Source of the DNA: Corynebacterium pseudodiphtheriticum DSM 44287
Lineage (GTDB): Bacteria; Actinomycetota; Actinomycetes; Mycobacteriales; Mycobacteriaceae
Assembly (NCBI RefSeq): GCF_000688415.1
Contig: NZ_JIAH01000008.1
Location: 1-64,000, forward strand
Reading direction: 5' to 3'
Length of the DNA stretch: 64,000 nt
Part shown: positions 9,022-18,614 of the stretch, piece by piece
Layout of the letters: each line of letters opens with the position of its first letter
Position numbering within the stretch: position 1 is the first letter of the stretch
The notes under the pieces: generated by a model
The model's input: the letters and a program-made list of their open reading frames with translations, nothing else
Database searches by the model: none
Told to the model about the DNA's origin: nothing
Translations under genes and position numbers: made by a program

Positions 9022-9250
9022 TCACAGTATGCCGAAGGTTTTGCTGCTGAGCCCGAATTGCGCCCCGATTGTGTCCAACCCACATTTTTCAGACATACGC
9101 CAGGCATGTATCCGGAATCTTTCTGGATAGCGATACGGATAAGCATCCGGCAGATCCCATAATTTGGCTGATCGATGCCAGTAGTCGCCCCGTAAGAGCG
9201 CCAATAAAACATCCCATCGCCGGTAATCATGTCTCAGGTAATCAAGTGTT
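9022..9250 (-). pseudogene. Possible 3' gene fragment upstream of DUF2891 gene
   Basis: A minus-strand frame reads about 75 codons of protein-like sequence rich in Trp, Tyr, Arg and Asp (LRHDYRRWDVLLALLRGDYW, then AYPYRYPERFRIHAWRM) and stops three bases before the DUF2891 start. I recognise no family. Upstream the frame runs directly into the perfect inverted repeat at 9251-9318, and no ATG in the right frame lies between. It could be the tail of a gene interrupted by that element, or simply a fortuitous open frame. Confidence 0.25.
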
Positions 9251-9318
9251 TGGTGCATTTTTGCAAATAGGCGCGCTAAAAGCGGCCTTTTTTGTTCACT
9301 ATTTGCAAAAATGCACCA
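9251..9318. repeat. Perfect 20-bp inverted repeat with 28-bp centre
   Basis: The arm at 9251-9270 is the exact reverse complement of 9299-9318. The centre contains a second small inverted repeat, AAAAG-CGGC-CTTTT, so the whole 68 bases can fold into one long hairpin. There is no transposase and no obvious target duplication beside it. It sits in a gene-poor gap (9019-9530). It could be a MITE-like element, a small structured RNA or a two-way terminator. Confidence 0.85.
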
Positions 9319-9487
9319 TATGTCGACACGACGACCAGGCACATTCCTGGGGATTAACCCAATTTGGCGTTTAACCCGAAGATCATGGCACATATGAAAT
9401 ATTTATGGAAGATGAATACCCCCACATACACGCCTATGCACGCTACTGCACAGTTAGCATAACCGCAGTACAAGTGGTGATTACATG
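9319..9487. other. Intergenic stretch with no gene seen
   Basis: Between the inverted repeat and the tmRNA terminator I see only A/T-rich sequence with short broken frames. Nothing here looks like a gene or RNA. An AT-rich patch near 9390-9420 could hold a promoter, but no pair of boxes is convincing. Confidence 0.4.
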
Positions 9488-9488
9488 A

Positions 9489-9518
9489 GAAAAGCCCAGG
9501 TTATTGCTAACCTGGGCT
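9489..9518 (-). terminator. Terminator of tmRNA gene
   Basis: An 11-base perfect stem (9493-9503 with 9508-9518) closes a TTGC loop. On the minus strand it is followed by TTTTC. It lies 12 bases downstream of the tmRNA 3' end. Confidence 0.85.
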
Positions 9519-9530
9519 ACCCTCATATTG

Positions 9531-9915
9531 TGGAGCTGCCGGGACTTGAACCCGGGTCCTTCGTTGTTTCGCCAGGGCTTCTCCGTGCGCAGTTCGCGCA
9601 TGATCCTTACTCGGCCCTCCGACTCGCACGAACACGTCTCGGAAGATGGGCCCAGCCATCAGTGAGTGTCCCTACTGGCCCTGATGACTCAGCCAGAAGG
9701 CAAGCTCTTTAGTCGATGCCAGATTCCAAGCCAAGAGCATAACTTGGGCTGACAGACACGCGGTCGCTGCAGCTTAATTAGGCAGCGAGGGCGTAGTCAC
9801 GCTGAGAGGTCTTCTCTGCGTTTATTGTATTTGTAACGCCGCTTACGGTGGCCGTTACCTTACACCGGCACGCTTCCCCTGGCTCAACAGACGAAGTCGA
9901 AACCAAATCAACCCC
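9531..9915 (-). ncRNA. ssrA: Transfer-messenger RNA (tmRNA), tag AEKTSQRDYALAA
   Basis: The minus-strand 5' end GGGGTTGATTTGGTTTCGAC and the 3' end with T-arm GGGTTCAAGTCCC and CAGCTCCA pair to form the tRNA-like acceptor (GGGGTTG with CAGCTCC, one G:U and one U:G pair). The tag frame begins at GCA (9819-9817) and ends at TAA (9780-9778). It encodes AEKTSQRDYALAA, close to the AEKSQRDYALAA I recall for C. glutamicum. The RNA rescues ribosomes stalled on broken mRNA, together with SmpB. The genomic 3' end reads CTCCA-CAA, so the CCA tail is not encoded intact and must be added after processing. Confidence 0.95.
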
Positions 9916-10065
9916 GTTGTCAGGGAAACCCTTGTAAGCGATCAGAATACACCTGCTTGTTGGCTATGTGCAAGCTTGTGCAAGCTTAGGACTATACAAC
10001 CCGCAGAGCATACTCGCTCTTGCCTGCGACCACATGCAGATTCGTAATTTCGTTAGCATGAACCA

Positions 10066-11097
10066 ATGCGCACGAAACTTTTCCTCGCTTCTTCGCTAAC
10101 CACCACCCTATTACTAGCAGCATGTGCTGGACCAGAGAGTTCCAGTGAAAGCCCGGCAACAACAGAGTCAACTGGAACAGCCGAGGTAGCCGAAGCAACT
10201 CGAGCAACCGGGGCAAGCTCTGCAGAAATTGCGCCTGCAGATTCCTCATCTGACGCGCAACGAAGCCAGTTCCCCACCGCAGAAAATGACGCGGCGAAGC
10301 TGTTGGAAGGCATGACGGTCAGCAATCTCGTCGACAAGAAATCGCAGGAGACCGCGCATAAGGCACTCACCGATGCAGGTGTGCCACAGGAAAGTATCGA
10401 CGGTTTCTTCCGGCTTGTCGACGAATACAATCACGCCGTTCCGACCGGCAGCCTCATCAACGACGGATTCACCGACTACGGAACGCAAGATCCAGACTAT
10501 GACGTTGAGGCAATCACCACGGCCTGGCAGCAGCATCACGCCAATTATGCAGGCACGAACTGCCGAATCAACACCTTTACGCTGGCAGATTCCCTGTTCA
10601 CCGTCAGAAACCAGGACAACCCGAACGAGTCTCTACTGTTTATCGACCAGGAGTCGCTGAACAACGCGCCAGTAGAAATTCTGGATGAGCAAGAGCGCCG
10701 CAAGTTCGCTGCGTTCTATAGCAATATCTCAACGACGACAGATCAAGACCCGGCACAGCACATCGCCGATATCCAGGCACATTTCAACGAGCGTGGCATC
10801 GAATTCGCCGAGACCGACGCCCGAGTGATCTCAATGTTTTCGCACGACACGCTCACTGACCCGGCGACGCTATTCATTGGGCACACCGGCGTCGCAGTGC
10901 CGCTGGACGATGGCTACCTGTTTCTAGAAAAAATCGCCTTCGATATGCCGTACCAAGCCATCACCGTGCGGGATATGCAGCAGCTCAACGACTATTTAAT
11001 GCACAAATACGACGATGGGCCAGCCCTAGAATATGGCCGACCCATCATCTTCGATAACGACGAAGTCATCGACGGTATGCGCTTCGCCAAGCGCTAA
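10066..11097 (+). CDS. DUF4300-family lipoprotein
   Basis: A 343-residue exported protein. A basic start and a hydrophobic stretch end in lipobox LLAAC (Cys near residue 20), then a Ser/Thr/Glu/Ala-rich linker of about 45 residues. The globular part begins near KLLEGMTVSNLVDKKS and contains the blocks GSLINDGFTDYG and GTNCRINTF, which I associate with DUF4300. Its function is not known to me. It is probably anchored to the outer face of the cytoplasmic membrane. It sits alone between tmRNA and the convergent acyltransferase gene, so it gives no operon context. Its ribosome-binding site is weak. Confidence 0.7.
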   Translation: MRTKLFLASSLTTTLLLAACAGPESSSESPATTESTGTAEVAEATRATGASSAEIAPADSSSDAQRSQFPTAENDAAKLLEGMTVSNLVDKKSQETAHKALTDAGVPQESIDGFFRLVDEYNHAVPTGSLINDGFTDYGTQDPDYDVEAITTAWQQHHANYAGTNCRINTFTLADSLFTVRNQDNPNESLLFIDQESLNNAPVEILDEQERRKFAAFYSNISTTTDQDPAQHIADIQAHFNERGIEFAETDARVISMFSHDTLTDPATLFIGHTGVAVPLDDGYLFLEKIAFDMPYQAITVRDMQQLNDYLMHKYDDGPALEYGRPIIFDNDEVIDGMRFAKR

Positions 11098-11183
11098 TAC
11101 CCGGGTTCGCTAACCCAGCTAGGCACAAGACGAATTAGTCAGCAACGTCGGCTAGTCTCACAACATCTTCCGGAATGGCCCGG

Positions 11184-13190
11184 TTAGCAGAGAGTATCGG
11201 TGTTTTTATCCCCGTTGACGTATTGCTGCAGCGCATATGTGATCGCAGTAACGTATTCGGTAGCACCAATCGGATCCGGGTGGATACCGTCCTCGCGCAA
11301 CGCCCCTGGGGTGTGCATCGCGTGAGTGCACCAGTCCGCAATATACACATTGTCATAGGTCTTAGCTGCCTCAATGATTTGCTCGCGGGCGCGCGGCATC
11401 CAGGATCGGTCACCATATGGCAGAACCATAACGACGGTGCGGTCTTCGCCCATAATCTCCATCATCGAAGCAATCTCGCCCGGATGGGCCTCGCTATTGG
11501 TCCCGAATCCGAGGACCACCGTGTCGCGCAGCAGTCCTTGCGAGGCCAGAGATGATGCAACCTGGATGCCGACTCCCCATGCCCGGGAGACATCCGCATC
11601 AACATAAATGCCTGGGTATTCTTCGTTCAACGCCATCAACGATGCCAGCATCACCGAATCACCGATGGCGGTAATTTCATCACCGGCGGGCATGCTGCGA
11701 TCGGAAACGTCTTCCTTATTTGGCTTGTCCTTCGATTTCTCACGATCGCTAGAACTGCCCGTGGAGCTGCTATCGTTGCTGCTTTTCTCGCCGTCGCTCT
11801 TCTCAGTATCTATCTTTTTGGCATCCCCGGTTTCAGCATCGCCAGCTTGCTCCTGCATCTCTTGGCGTTGCTGCCGGTTGTGCTCAGCAAGCGCATCCAA
11901 ATCTTGCTCCAGCTGCGTTTTATCTGATGAATTCACCACCGCGTAGGCAGTTCCGCTCACCGAGCCAACGGTAAGCACGAGCCCGGCTATCCAAGCAACA
12001 GGCGCTTTGGGCGACGCCGGAGCGGAAGCCGAAGCCTTGCGCGGACGGTGCGCCCAGATAACTGCGAAGACTGTGCCATAGCCCTTGCGCCGGAAAGGGT
12101 TTTCTATCCAGCGGTAGCTCAATTCCGATAGCCCTAGCGACACTGCCACAGCTAAAAGCCCCCACCAGGCAGCATGTCTGTCCAGTGTCTCCACTGGCGC
12201 CAGCTCGCGGATAATCATTATGACCGGCCAGTGCCACAAATAAATGGAAAACGACCGCTGCCCCAGATAACGCATCAGCGGGAATTCGAAGATCCACCGC
12301 AGCGGAGCGACTTCATAGATCACTGCGTAGATCATTCCGGCGCCTGCCAGACTCGTGATAAACAATCCGCCCCAATACGGGAAATTGCCATCATCGGCCA
12401 TGAAAAATAACTGGACTACATAGATCGCAGTAGCACTTACCCCGATCAGTGCGGCCAAGAACCGCGCTCGCGCAAGCTCTAGTACAGGCCAGGAATCACG
12501 TGTCGGATCAGCTTTGCTGGTGGTCAGCAACATCGCCAATACGGCTCCGATCAGCAAGCCAAACGCATGAGTATCGGTGCCGTAATACACACGAGTGGGA
12601 TCAGCATCCGGGGAATAGACCACCGCCATGGCAATCGCCGAAGCTACCGCCGCCAGCAGCGATGCCAGCGCAATATGCAATCGCTTGCGCGCACCCCACA
12701 CGGCCAGCAACGCGAACAATGCTAAAGGCCACAGCACGTAGAACTGCTCTTCTACTGCCAGTGACCAATAGTGCGCAAAGACTTCGACCTCGTTATCAGC
12801 AAAATACGAGGCCGACGTAGCGATCTGAGTCCAGTTGCTGACGAAAAACAGTGAACCCAAAAACTGCGTCCGGATATTGACTGCAAAATCGCCCCCAATA
12901 ACACCGACAATCGCGGTGCAGACCACAAGCACAACGACCGCCGTCGGTATGATCCGGCGCAGGCGACGTATCCAGAAGTCCTTCAGATTTACGGTTCCGG
13001 TCGTGTCATATTCCCGCAACAGCAACGAAGTGATTAAAAACCCCGAAAGCACAAAAAACATGTCAACGCCCAGATAACCGCCTGGTAACACGTCGCCAAA
13101 AAAGTGGTAAGCCACAACCGCTGCCACGGCTAAACCACGCAGACCATCAAGGCCAGCGACTTGCCGTAATCGAGCACGAGTTTTAGACAT
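11184..13190 (-). CDS. Acyltransferase-3 / SGNH O-acetyltransferase (OafA/OatA type)
   Basis: A 668-residue two-domain envelope enzyme. Residues about 10-400 form the multi-helix acyltransferase-3 domain, with GLDGLRGLAVAAVVAYHFF and the FFVLSGFLIT motif. A single helix follows near 415-435, then a Glu/Lys/Asp/Ser-rich charged linker of about 90 residues, then a C-terminal SGNH hydrolase domain with GDSVM (nucleophile Ser), GFGTNS and DGIHPD (catalytic Asp/His). The architecture is that of proteins which move acetyl groups across the membrane onto peptidoglycan, polysaccharide or mycolate-type lipids. The acceptor cannot be told from sequence. It separates smpB from ssrA here. Confidence 0.88.
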   Translation of the reverse strand: MSKTRARLRQVAGLDGLRGLAVAAVVAYHFFGDVLPGGYLGVDMFFVLSGFLITSLLLREYDTTGTVNLKDFWIRRLRRIIPTAVVVLVVCTAIVGVIGGDFAVNIRTQFLGSLFFVSNWTQIATSASYFADNEVEVFAHYWSLAVEEQFYVLWPLALFALLAVWGARKRLHIALASLLAAVASAIAMAVVYSPDADPTRVYYGTDTHAFGLLIGAVLAMLLTTSKADPTRDSWPVLELARARFLAALIGVSATAIYVVQLFFMADDGNFPYWGGLFITSLAGAGMIYAVIYEVAPLRWIFEFPLMRYLGQRSFSIYLWHWPVIMIIRELAPVETLDRHAAWWGLLAVAVSLGLSELSYRWIENPFRRKGYGTVFAVIWAHRPRKASASAPASPKAPVAWIAGLVLTVGSVSGTAYAVVNSSDKTQLEQDLDALAEHNRQQRQEMQEQAGDAETGDAKKIDTEKSDGEKSSNDSSSTGSSSDREKSKDKPNKEDVSDRSMPAGDEITAIGDSVMLASLMALNEEYPGIYVDADVSRAWGVGIQVASSLASQGLLRDTVVLGFGTNSEAHPGEIASMMEIMGEDRTVVMVLPYGDRSWMPRAREQIIEAAKTYDNVYIADWCTHAMHTPGALREDGIHPDPIGATEYVTAITYALQQYVNGDKNTDTLC

Positions 13191-13268
13191 GAGCTCCAGC
13201 CTTTTGCGCCATGCACGCCGTTAAGTAAACATAATTCACCGGAACAACCTCACTCCCAACGAAAATTA

Positions 13269-13778
13269 CTAAACGTTGATGCCCTTCACACGACGTCCCA
13301 GCTCTCGAGAGACTTCACGGTTGATGTCGCGGCGTTTAATGTCCTCACGCTTATCGCGGTTCAATTTACCTTCCGCGAGCGCGATTTCACACTTCGCTCT
13401 TCCATCTTTGAGGTATACCTTCAGCGGGATTAGCGTGCGGGAGCCATCGCGGACCTGCCCCATCAGCTTGTCGATCTCTCGCCGGTGCAGCAACAGCTTG
13501 CGGGTACGCTTCGGTGAGTGGTTCGTCCAATGCCCCATGGAGTATTCCGGGATGTGCAGGTTACGCAACCAAATTTCATTTTTGTCCAAGGTGGCAAACG
13601 CGTCGACAAGAGAAATCTTTCCTTCGCGCATGGCTTTAATCTCCGTACCTACCAGCACCATTCCGGCCTCGTAGGTATCGAGAATCTTGAAATCGTGGCG
13701 TGCCTTGCGGTTGGTTGCCAAGACCGCCGAGTTGGCCGCCACCGCGTTCTTTTTCGCCTTATTTCCCTTTTTCGCCAT
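13269..13778 (-). CDS. smpB: tmRNA-binding protein SmpB
   Basis: A 169-residue protein that carries tmRNA into stalled ribosomes. The family core begins with [35 protein letters not shown], includes LHIPEY and the tRNA-binding block [10 protein letters not shown], and ends with a basic tail ([15 protein letters not shown]) that folds in the mRNA channel. Its gene lies 22 bases after ftsX, probably in the same transcript as ftsE-ftsX. Its partner ssrA lies 3.3 kb downstream. Confidence 0.95.
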   Translation of the reverse strand: MAKKGNKAKKNAVAANSAVLATNRKARHDFKILDTYEAGMVLVGTEIKAMREGKISLVDAFATLDKNEIWLRNLHIPEYSMGHWTNHSPKRTRKLLLHRREIDKLMGQVRDGSRTLIPLKVYLKDGRAKCEIALAEGKLNRDKREDIKRRDINREVSRELGRRVKGINV

Positions 13779-13800
13779 AATAAATGCAATCCTACTAGCT

Positions 13801-14703
13801 TTACTTCCGCACGTAAGAGCGCAACGTGATATACGCGGTAACCCCAGAAAAAGCCATGCCTACAACTGCCACAGTCGGGAAACTAGCCCAGATATCGCGC
13901 GTACGGATCGGAGCAATCAACTGCGCCTCATAAAGCCCCGCCAATGAGGGATCCACAATCATGAATTTCGCTGCAAACAAACCAGCCCCGGCAACAACAG
14001 CACCGAGCAAGGTAGCCAACATCGCTTCAATAACAAACGGCGCCTGCGTGTACCAGCGGGAAGCCCCCACTATGCGCATAATTCCGATTTCTTCGCGACG
14101 GTTGAAAGCCGCAATTTGCACCATGTTGGCGATCAAGAAAATCGCAGCTACCGCTTGCACAATAGCCAAAATAAACGTCGCATTCCGAATGGTGTCCAAA
14201 TTATCCGTGGCCCCACGGACGTCTTCTACCTGATCAATGACGCCATCCACCTGCGGAAGATCGCGAATTGGATCCAGCGGGCTGGTATCGGTCGGGTCAG
14301 CCAAACGGACATGCAGTGCAGCGGGCAGCGCGTCCGGCGAAGTCTCTTCCACCAACACTGGGTCGGTTTCACCGAAAACTTCCACAAACCGTTCATAGGA
14401 CTGCGCTTGCGAGCGGAAAATCACCGATTCCACGCCATCTTCCGACTCCAAAGCTTGTTTAACCTCGCTACATTGTTCCGAGGTGCAGTCTTCATCATTC
14501 GCCGAAACTTCTTCATTCAACTGGACCATTACCTCTACACGCTCGAGATAGATGCCCTTGGTATCCGAAGCCATCATCGAAACCAACACCCCTGCGGTGA
14601 CCAGGCTGAGCGAAATCGCAGTCGTCACAATCAGCGCAAAAGCCATGGTGAAGTTGCGGCCCAAGCCCTTGAATGATTCTTTGAGCACAAAACTCAGTTT
14701 CAT
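13801..14703 (-). CDS. ftsX: Cell-division ABC transporter permease FtsX
   Basis: A 300-residue membrane protein with the FtsX layout: a short cytoplasmic start, a helix at about 20-45, an extracellular domain of about 120 residues containing a Cys pair ([12 protein letters not shown]), then three more helices with a cytoplasmic loop [18 protein letters not shown]. With FtsE it controls peptidoglycan hydrolases at the septum; in mycobacteria it activates RipC. The start ATG 14703 has AGGAG about seven bases upstream. ftsE lies 44 bases upstream on the same strand. Confidence 0.95.
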   Translation of the reverse strand: MKLSFVLKESFKGLGRNFTMAFALIVTTAISLSLVTAGVLVSMMASDTKGIYLERVEVMVQLNEEVSANDEDCTSEQCSEVKQALESEDGVESVIFRSQAQSYERFVEVFGETDPVLVEETSPDALPAALHVRLADPTDTSPLDPIRDLPQVDGVIDQVEDVRGATDNLDTIRNATFILAIVQAVAAIFLIANMVQIAAFNRREEIGIMRIVGASRWYTQAPFVIEAMLATLLGAVVAGAGLFAAKFMIVDPSLAGLYEAQLIAPIRTRDIWASFPTVAVVGMAFSGVTAYITLRSYVRK

Positions 14704-14747
14704 ATATTTCTCCTGCCCCTGCGGGCTCTCGTTCCTAGCGCGCTTGC

Positions 14748-15446
14748 CTACCGCGATTCGCCATATACACCGTGAGCTTCATCGCGCACGATCTTGCCGA
14801 GGCTCATTTCGATCACGCGTTGACGCATGTCGTTAACCGTGCGTGCGTTGTGCGTAGACATAACGACGGTAGTACCCTTGGCGTTAATCTGCCGTAACAG
14901 CGTCATGATCTCGTCTGCGGTGTGCGGGTCCAAGTTGCCCGTCGGCTCGTCGGCAAGCAACAACAATGGCCGGTTTACAAATGCGCGGGCAATGGCGACA
15001 CGCTGCTGTTCACCACCTGAAAGCTCATTCGGCATCCGGTTGGCTTTGGCATCCAGCCCAACCATTTCCAATGCTTCCATGGTGCGCTTTTTAATGCGCT
15101 GTGGCCGTTCGCCAATGACCTCCAGTGCAAAAGCCACATTGTCGTACACGTTTAGTTTGCTGAGCAGACGGAAATCCTGAAAAACGTAGCCAATGCGCTG
15201 CCGCAGTTTGTTAATTTCGCTGCCTTTCAGCTTGTTGACGTGAAAGTCTGCGAAATGGATATCACCTTTGGTCACGTTGGTGTCCCGGATGAGGAGCTGC
15301 AAAAACGTTGATTTTCCTGATCCGGACGGACCGATCAGGAACACGAATTCACCTTTCTCGATCTGCAAATCGATTTCATCCAGCGCGGGACGTGTTGACG
15401 TCGCGTATTCTTTGGAGACTTTGTCGAAAGTGATCACACGTAACAC
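14748..15446 (-). CDS. ftsE: Cell-division ABC ATPase FtsE
   Basis: A 232-residue ATPase. Walker A is GPSGSGKST, the signature is LSGGEQQR, and Walker B is [12 protein letters not shown]. The D-loop/switch ([10 protein letters not shown]) is clear. The listed start is GTG 15446; the family usually begins ITFDKVSK, so GTG 15437 (three codons later) is equally possible. It forms the FtsEX complex with the next gene and drives septal peptidoglycan remodelling. First gene of the ftsE-ftsX-smpB cluster. Confidence 0.95.
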   Translation of the reverse strand: MLRVITFDKVSKEYATSTRPALDEIDLQIEKGEFVFLIGPSGSGKSTFLQLLIRDTNVTKGDIHFADFHVNKLKGSEINKLRQRIGYVFQDFRLLSKLNVYDNVAFALEVIGERPQRIKKRTMEALEMVGLDAKANRMPNELSGGEQQRVAIARAFVNRPLLLLADEPTGNLDPHTADEIMTLLRQINAKGTTVVMSTHNARTVNDMRQRVIEMSLGKIVRDEAHGVYGESR

Positions 15447-15517
15447 TCTAGCCCCAACCGTGTACCTCGGGTGCTAATGTCGCAGCCCCTGGACAAGTTT
15501 CCCTCAGTCCAGATATC

Positions 15518-15531
15518 GTGAGACGGATCAC
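15518..15531. promoter_or_regulatory. Candidate GlxR/CRP-type operator upstream of AbgT gene
   Basis: GTGA (15518-15521) and TCAC (15528-15531) are six bases apart, the geometry of the corynebacterial GlxR site (TGTGA-N6-TCACA). The two outermost bases (C and C) and the central TA do not match. It is about 65 bases before the AbgT start codon. Confidence 0.35.
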
Positions 15532-15597
15532 CAACCAGGTGGTTTCAGAATAATCTCAGAAAACCGGCAGTCAGACCAACCACAGATTGGCCACGCA

Positions 15598-17280
15598 ATG
15601 AACACTACTGCTCCTCATAAAAACGCCACAAAGAAAAAAGAAAATCAGACTGCCGCCGATAGCGGCGACAAGACAACTGGATCCGCGGGAGGGTTCCTCG
15701 GGCTGATCGAAAAGATCGGCAACAAACTACCAAACCCATTCTGGCTCTTCGTCATCCTTGCCGGCATCGTCGCGTTGTCCAGCTGGCTTGGATCCACACT
15801 GGGAATGAAAGCAACCCAGCCTGATTCCGGGGAAATCGTTGCAGTTCAAAATCTGCTGACAACCGAAGGTATCCAACGCATGGTTACCGAGGCTGTCGAT
15901 AACTTCACCAGCTTCCCGCCGTTGGGCGTGATCCTGACAGTGATGCTCGGTGTAGCTGTTGCGGAACATTCCGGACTGCTCAGCGCCCTGGTGCGGTCCA
16001 TGGTCGCCAAAGTCGGGCCAAAGGTCTTGACCTTTACGCTAGCTTTGGCCGGTGTCACCGGTTCCGTAGCGTCCGACGCGGTTTATGTCATTTTGATTCC
16101 GCTAGGCGCAATGTCTTTCCACGCCCTCGGACGCTCTCCCATTGTGGGCGCGATGGTGGCATTCGCAGCCTCCTCGGCGGGTTTCAACTCCTCGCTCATC
16201 CTCAACATCACTGACTTGCTACTAGCAAGCATTTCCACCCCAGCAGCACAGCTTGTCGACGAAAACTACGACGTATCGCCTCTGGCAAATATCTTCTTCG
16301 TCATCCCCTCCGCAATCGTGCTCGCTTTGATCATCACGGCTGTCACTGAACTGTTCGTGAATAAACGTGCACACGATCTGGTAGATCACGACAAAATTGA
16401 CTACTCCGAAGTCTCCTTCGACAATGCCGCCGGAGCTAGCAATACATCTGGGGCGGACGAGTCTGCCGACTCTGCCGGCAACAACGAAAACAACAGTAAC
16501 CAGCTCAAGCTCGCTGCCCATGAGAAAGCTGGGTTGCGCGCCACCGGCATCGCTTTATTGCTGATGCTCCTGGCATATTTTGCTTTGCTGTTTATCCCCG
16601 GCTCACCTCTGGCTGGACCTGACGGGGAAATCATGGATTCACCCCTGATCCGCGCTATCGCAGTTCCAATAGCCGGCATGTTCTTCCTGTGCGGCATTGT
16701 TTACGGCCTGGTAGCCAAATCCATCACCAGCTCTGCTGATATCCCAGATTTCATGGCCGCCGGTTTAAAAACCATGCTGCCCATGATCGTGCTGTTTTTT
16801 GCGGTAGCACAGTTTTTAGCTTGGTTCGAATGGTCTAACCTCGGCGTCTGGACCGCGATTACCGGTTCTGAATTACTCGAACGCGCAGATCTGCCACCAA
16901 TTCTGCTTTTTGCCGGCGTTGTTGCATTAGTAGCGCTACTGAACCTATTCATCACTTCAGGCTCAGCGCAATGGGCGCTGATGGCACCAGTCCTCGTCCC
17001 CATGCTGATGTACGTCGGTACTGCACCAGAAGTCACCCAGATGCTGTTCCGCATCGGGGACAGCCCGACAAATATCATCACGCCGATGTCGCCATACTTT
17101 GCGCTGGCACTCACCTTCTTGCAGCGCTACTACAAGCGTTCCGGAGTAGGTACGCTGATGTCGCTGGCGCTCCCCTACTCAATCGCAATGATCATTGGCT
17201 GGTTTATCTTCTTTCTGATCTGGTATTTCCTGGGCATCCCGCTGGGGCCAGGATCACCGATGGAATATCCTGCCAACTAG
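15598..17280 (+). CDS. AbgT-family transporter
   Basis: A 560-residue membrane protein of the AbgT (p-aminobenzoyl-glutamate transport / MtrF) family. Characteristic parts are [20 protein letters not shown] at the start, [41 protein letters not shown], and the C-terminal hairpin region [16 protein letters not shown] with [17 protein letters not shown]. About twelve helices are present, plus a polar Ser/Asn/Glu-rich loop near 275-300. Members import folate breakdown product or export antimetabolites such as sulfonamides; which applies here is unknown. It is a single-gene unit whose stop overlaps that of prfB. Confidence 0.9.
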   Translation: MNTTAPHKNATKKKENQTAADSGDKTTGSAGGFLGLIEKIGNKLPNPFWLFVILAGIVALSSWLGSTLGMKATQPDSGEIVAVQNLLTTEGIQRMVTEAVDNFTSFPPLGVILTVMLGVAVAEHSGLLSALVRSMVAKVGPKVLTFTLALAGVTGSVASDAVYVILIPLGAMSFHALGRSPIVGAMVAFAASSAGFNSSLILNITDLLLASISTPAAQLVDENYDVSPLANIFFVIPSAIVLALIITAVTELFVNKRAHDLVDHDKIDYSEVSFDNAAGASNTSGADESADSAGNNENNSNQLKLAAHEKAGLRATGIALLLMLLAYFALLFIPGSPLAGPDGEIMDSPLIRAIAVPIAGMFFLCGIVYGLVAKSITSSADIPDFMAAGLKTMLPMIVLFFAVAQFLAWFEWSNLGVWTAITGSELLERADLPPILLFAGVVALVALLNLFITSGSAQWALMAPVLVPMLMYVGTAPEVTQMLFRIGDSPTNIITPMSPYFALALTFLQRYYKRSGVGTLMSLALPYSIAMIIGWFIFFLIWYFLGIPLGPGSPMEYPAN

Positions 17281-18422
17281 TCCGCAGCAGCGTCATCGCT
17301 GCTTGTCTCCCCTGCATCCGACATACGCCAACGGATGGCAGCTTCTAAGAAGCCATCTAAATCACCATCAAGCACCTTGCCCGGGTCCCCAACTTCATAG
17401 TTGGTCCGTAAATCTTTCACCATCTGGTACGGGTGCAGGACATAAGAACGCATCTGGTTACCCCACGAAGCATTTCCTCCCGCGCCGAGCGCATCCAGCT
17501 CGGCGCGTTCTTCTTGCCGCTTGCGCTCCAACAATTTCGCTTGCAGCACACGCATGGCTGAGGCTTTGTTTTGAATCTGAGATTTCTCGTTCTGACAGGT
17601 CACGACGATTCCAGTAGGTAGGTGCGTCAGACGAACCGCCGAGTCCGTAGTATTCACCGACTGGCCACCCGGCCCCGAGGAACGATAGACATCAGTGCGG
17701 ATCTCAGAATCCGGAACCTCGATGGAATCTGTTTGTTCTACAACCGGCAGCACTTCGACTTCGGCGAAAGAGGTTTGCCGCCGCGCCTGGTTATCGAACG
17801 GCGAGATTCGCACCAAACGGTGTGCGCCTTGTTCTACCGACAGGGTTCCATACATGTACTGGCCGTGCACAACGAAAGTCGCAGACTTAATACCGGCTTC
17901 TTCAGCATAGGAGACATCATAAATTTCGACTTTATGGCCCTTCCGCTCCGCCCAACGGATATACATGCGCATCAACATTTCGGCCCAATCTGCAGCGTCC
18001 ACGCCACCGGCGCCGGAACGGATACTGATCACAGCTTCCCGCTCGTCGTATTCTCCCCCCAGCAGCGTGGTGATCTCCATCGCGTGGATATCTTCTTGCA
18101 ACCCCGCTAATTCTTCATCGGCAGCGAGCATGGCCGCCTCGTCTCCACCTGCGGCGGCTTCTTCGTCGGCAAGCTCGTACAACACCGGAATATCGTCAAG
18201 ACGCTGACTTAGGTCGGACAGCTTACGTAGTTTCGCCTGATTAGCCGACAATTCTGAGGTGATCTGCTGTGCATGCGCAGGATCGTCCCAAAGACTCGGA
18301 TCAGCAGCTTTATCCTCTAGCTCACGCACCCGTTCTTTGAGGTGCTCCGGGTCCACGACCTGCTCGATTGAGGCCAGCGTGGTGGTGAGCTCTTTGACTA
18401 CAGCTGCTTTATCCGATCGCAT
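17277..18422 (-). CDS. prfB: Peptide chain release factor 2
   Basis: A 381-residue RF2, which ends translation at UGA and UAA. The stop-codon-reading SPF tripeptide is at about residues 207-209 (RISPFDNQ), and the catalytic GGQ at about 252-254 ([10 protein letters not shown]). The frame is continuous from ATG 18422; there is no in-frame UGA or programmed frameshift of the E. coli type, as is usual in actinobacteria. The last four bases overlap the stop of the convergent AbgT gene (shared CTAG at 17277-17280), with no terminator between them. In other actinobacteria it lies just upstream of ftsE; here the AbgT gene has come between. Confidence 0.96.
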   Translation of the reverse strand: MRSDKAAVVKELTTTLASIEQVVDPEHLKERVRELEDKAADPSLWDDPAHAQQITSELSANQAKLRKLSDLSQRLDDIPVLYELADEEAAAGGDEAAMLAADEELAGLQEDIHAMEITTLLGGEYDEREAVISIRSGAGGVDAADWAEMLMRMYIRWAERKGHKVEIYDVSYAEEAGIKSATFVVHGQYMYGTLSVEQGAHRLVRISPFDNQARRQTSFAEVEVLPVVEQTDSIEVPDSEIRTDVYRSSGPGGQSVNTTDSAVRLTHLPTGIVVTCQNEKSQIQNKASAMRVLQAKLLERKRQEERAELDALGAGGNASWGNQMRSYVLHPYQMVKDLRTNYEVGDPGKVLDGDLDGFLEAAIRWRMSDAGETSSDDAAAD

Positions 18423-18614
18423 AACTTTCCAGCCTACTCAATGATTCTGGTTGCTCAATCATGCTGGCTATTCACTCATGTTGGTTGCTCAGCTGCTCAA
18501 CCCAACACGCTGCAGTAAACAACAGAAAAACTAGCAATAACCAAAAACAACGCAGATCAGCAACGTTGGAAACCGAAATTTTCCGTTGCACGCTTTTCAG
18601 GCAAAATAGATGAT

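Noticed and set aside
9069..9374. 101-codon plus-strand frame in the gap near the inverted repeat
   Set aside because: It reads through the inverted repeat and shows no protein-like pattern; the repeat itself explains much of it.
11101..11116. Short GGGTT/AACCC hairpin after the DUF4300 gene
   Set aside because: The stem is only five bases and has no T-run; too weak to call a terminator.
13276..13674. 132-codon frame opposite smpB
   Set aside because: Shadow of smpB, which is clearly identified.
18447..18510. Imperfect repeats of TGGTTGCTCA upstream of the IMPase gene
   Set aside because: The copies differ and do not form a regular array; no regulator site is known to match.
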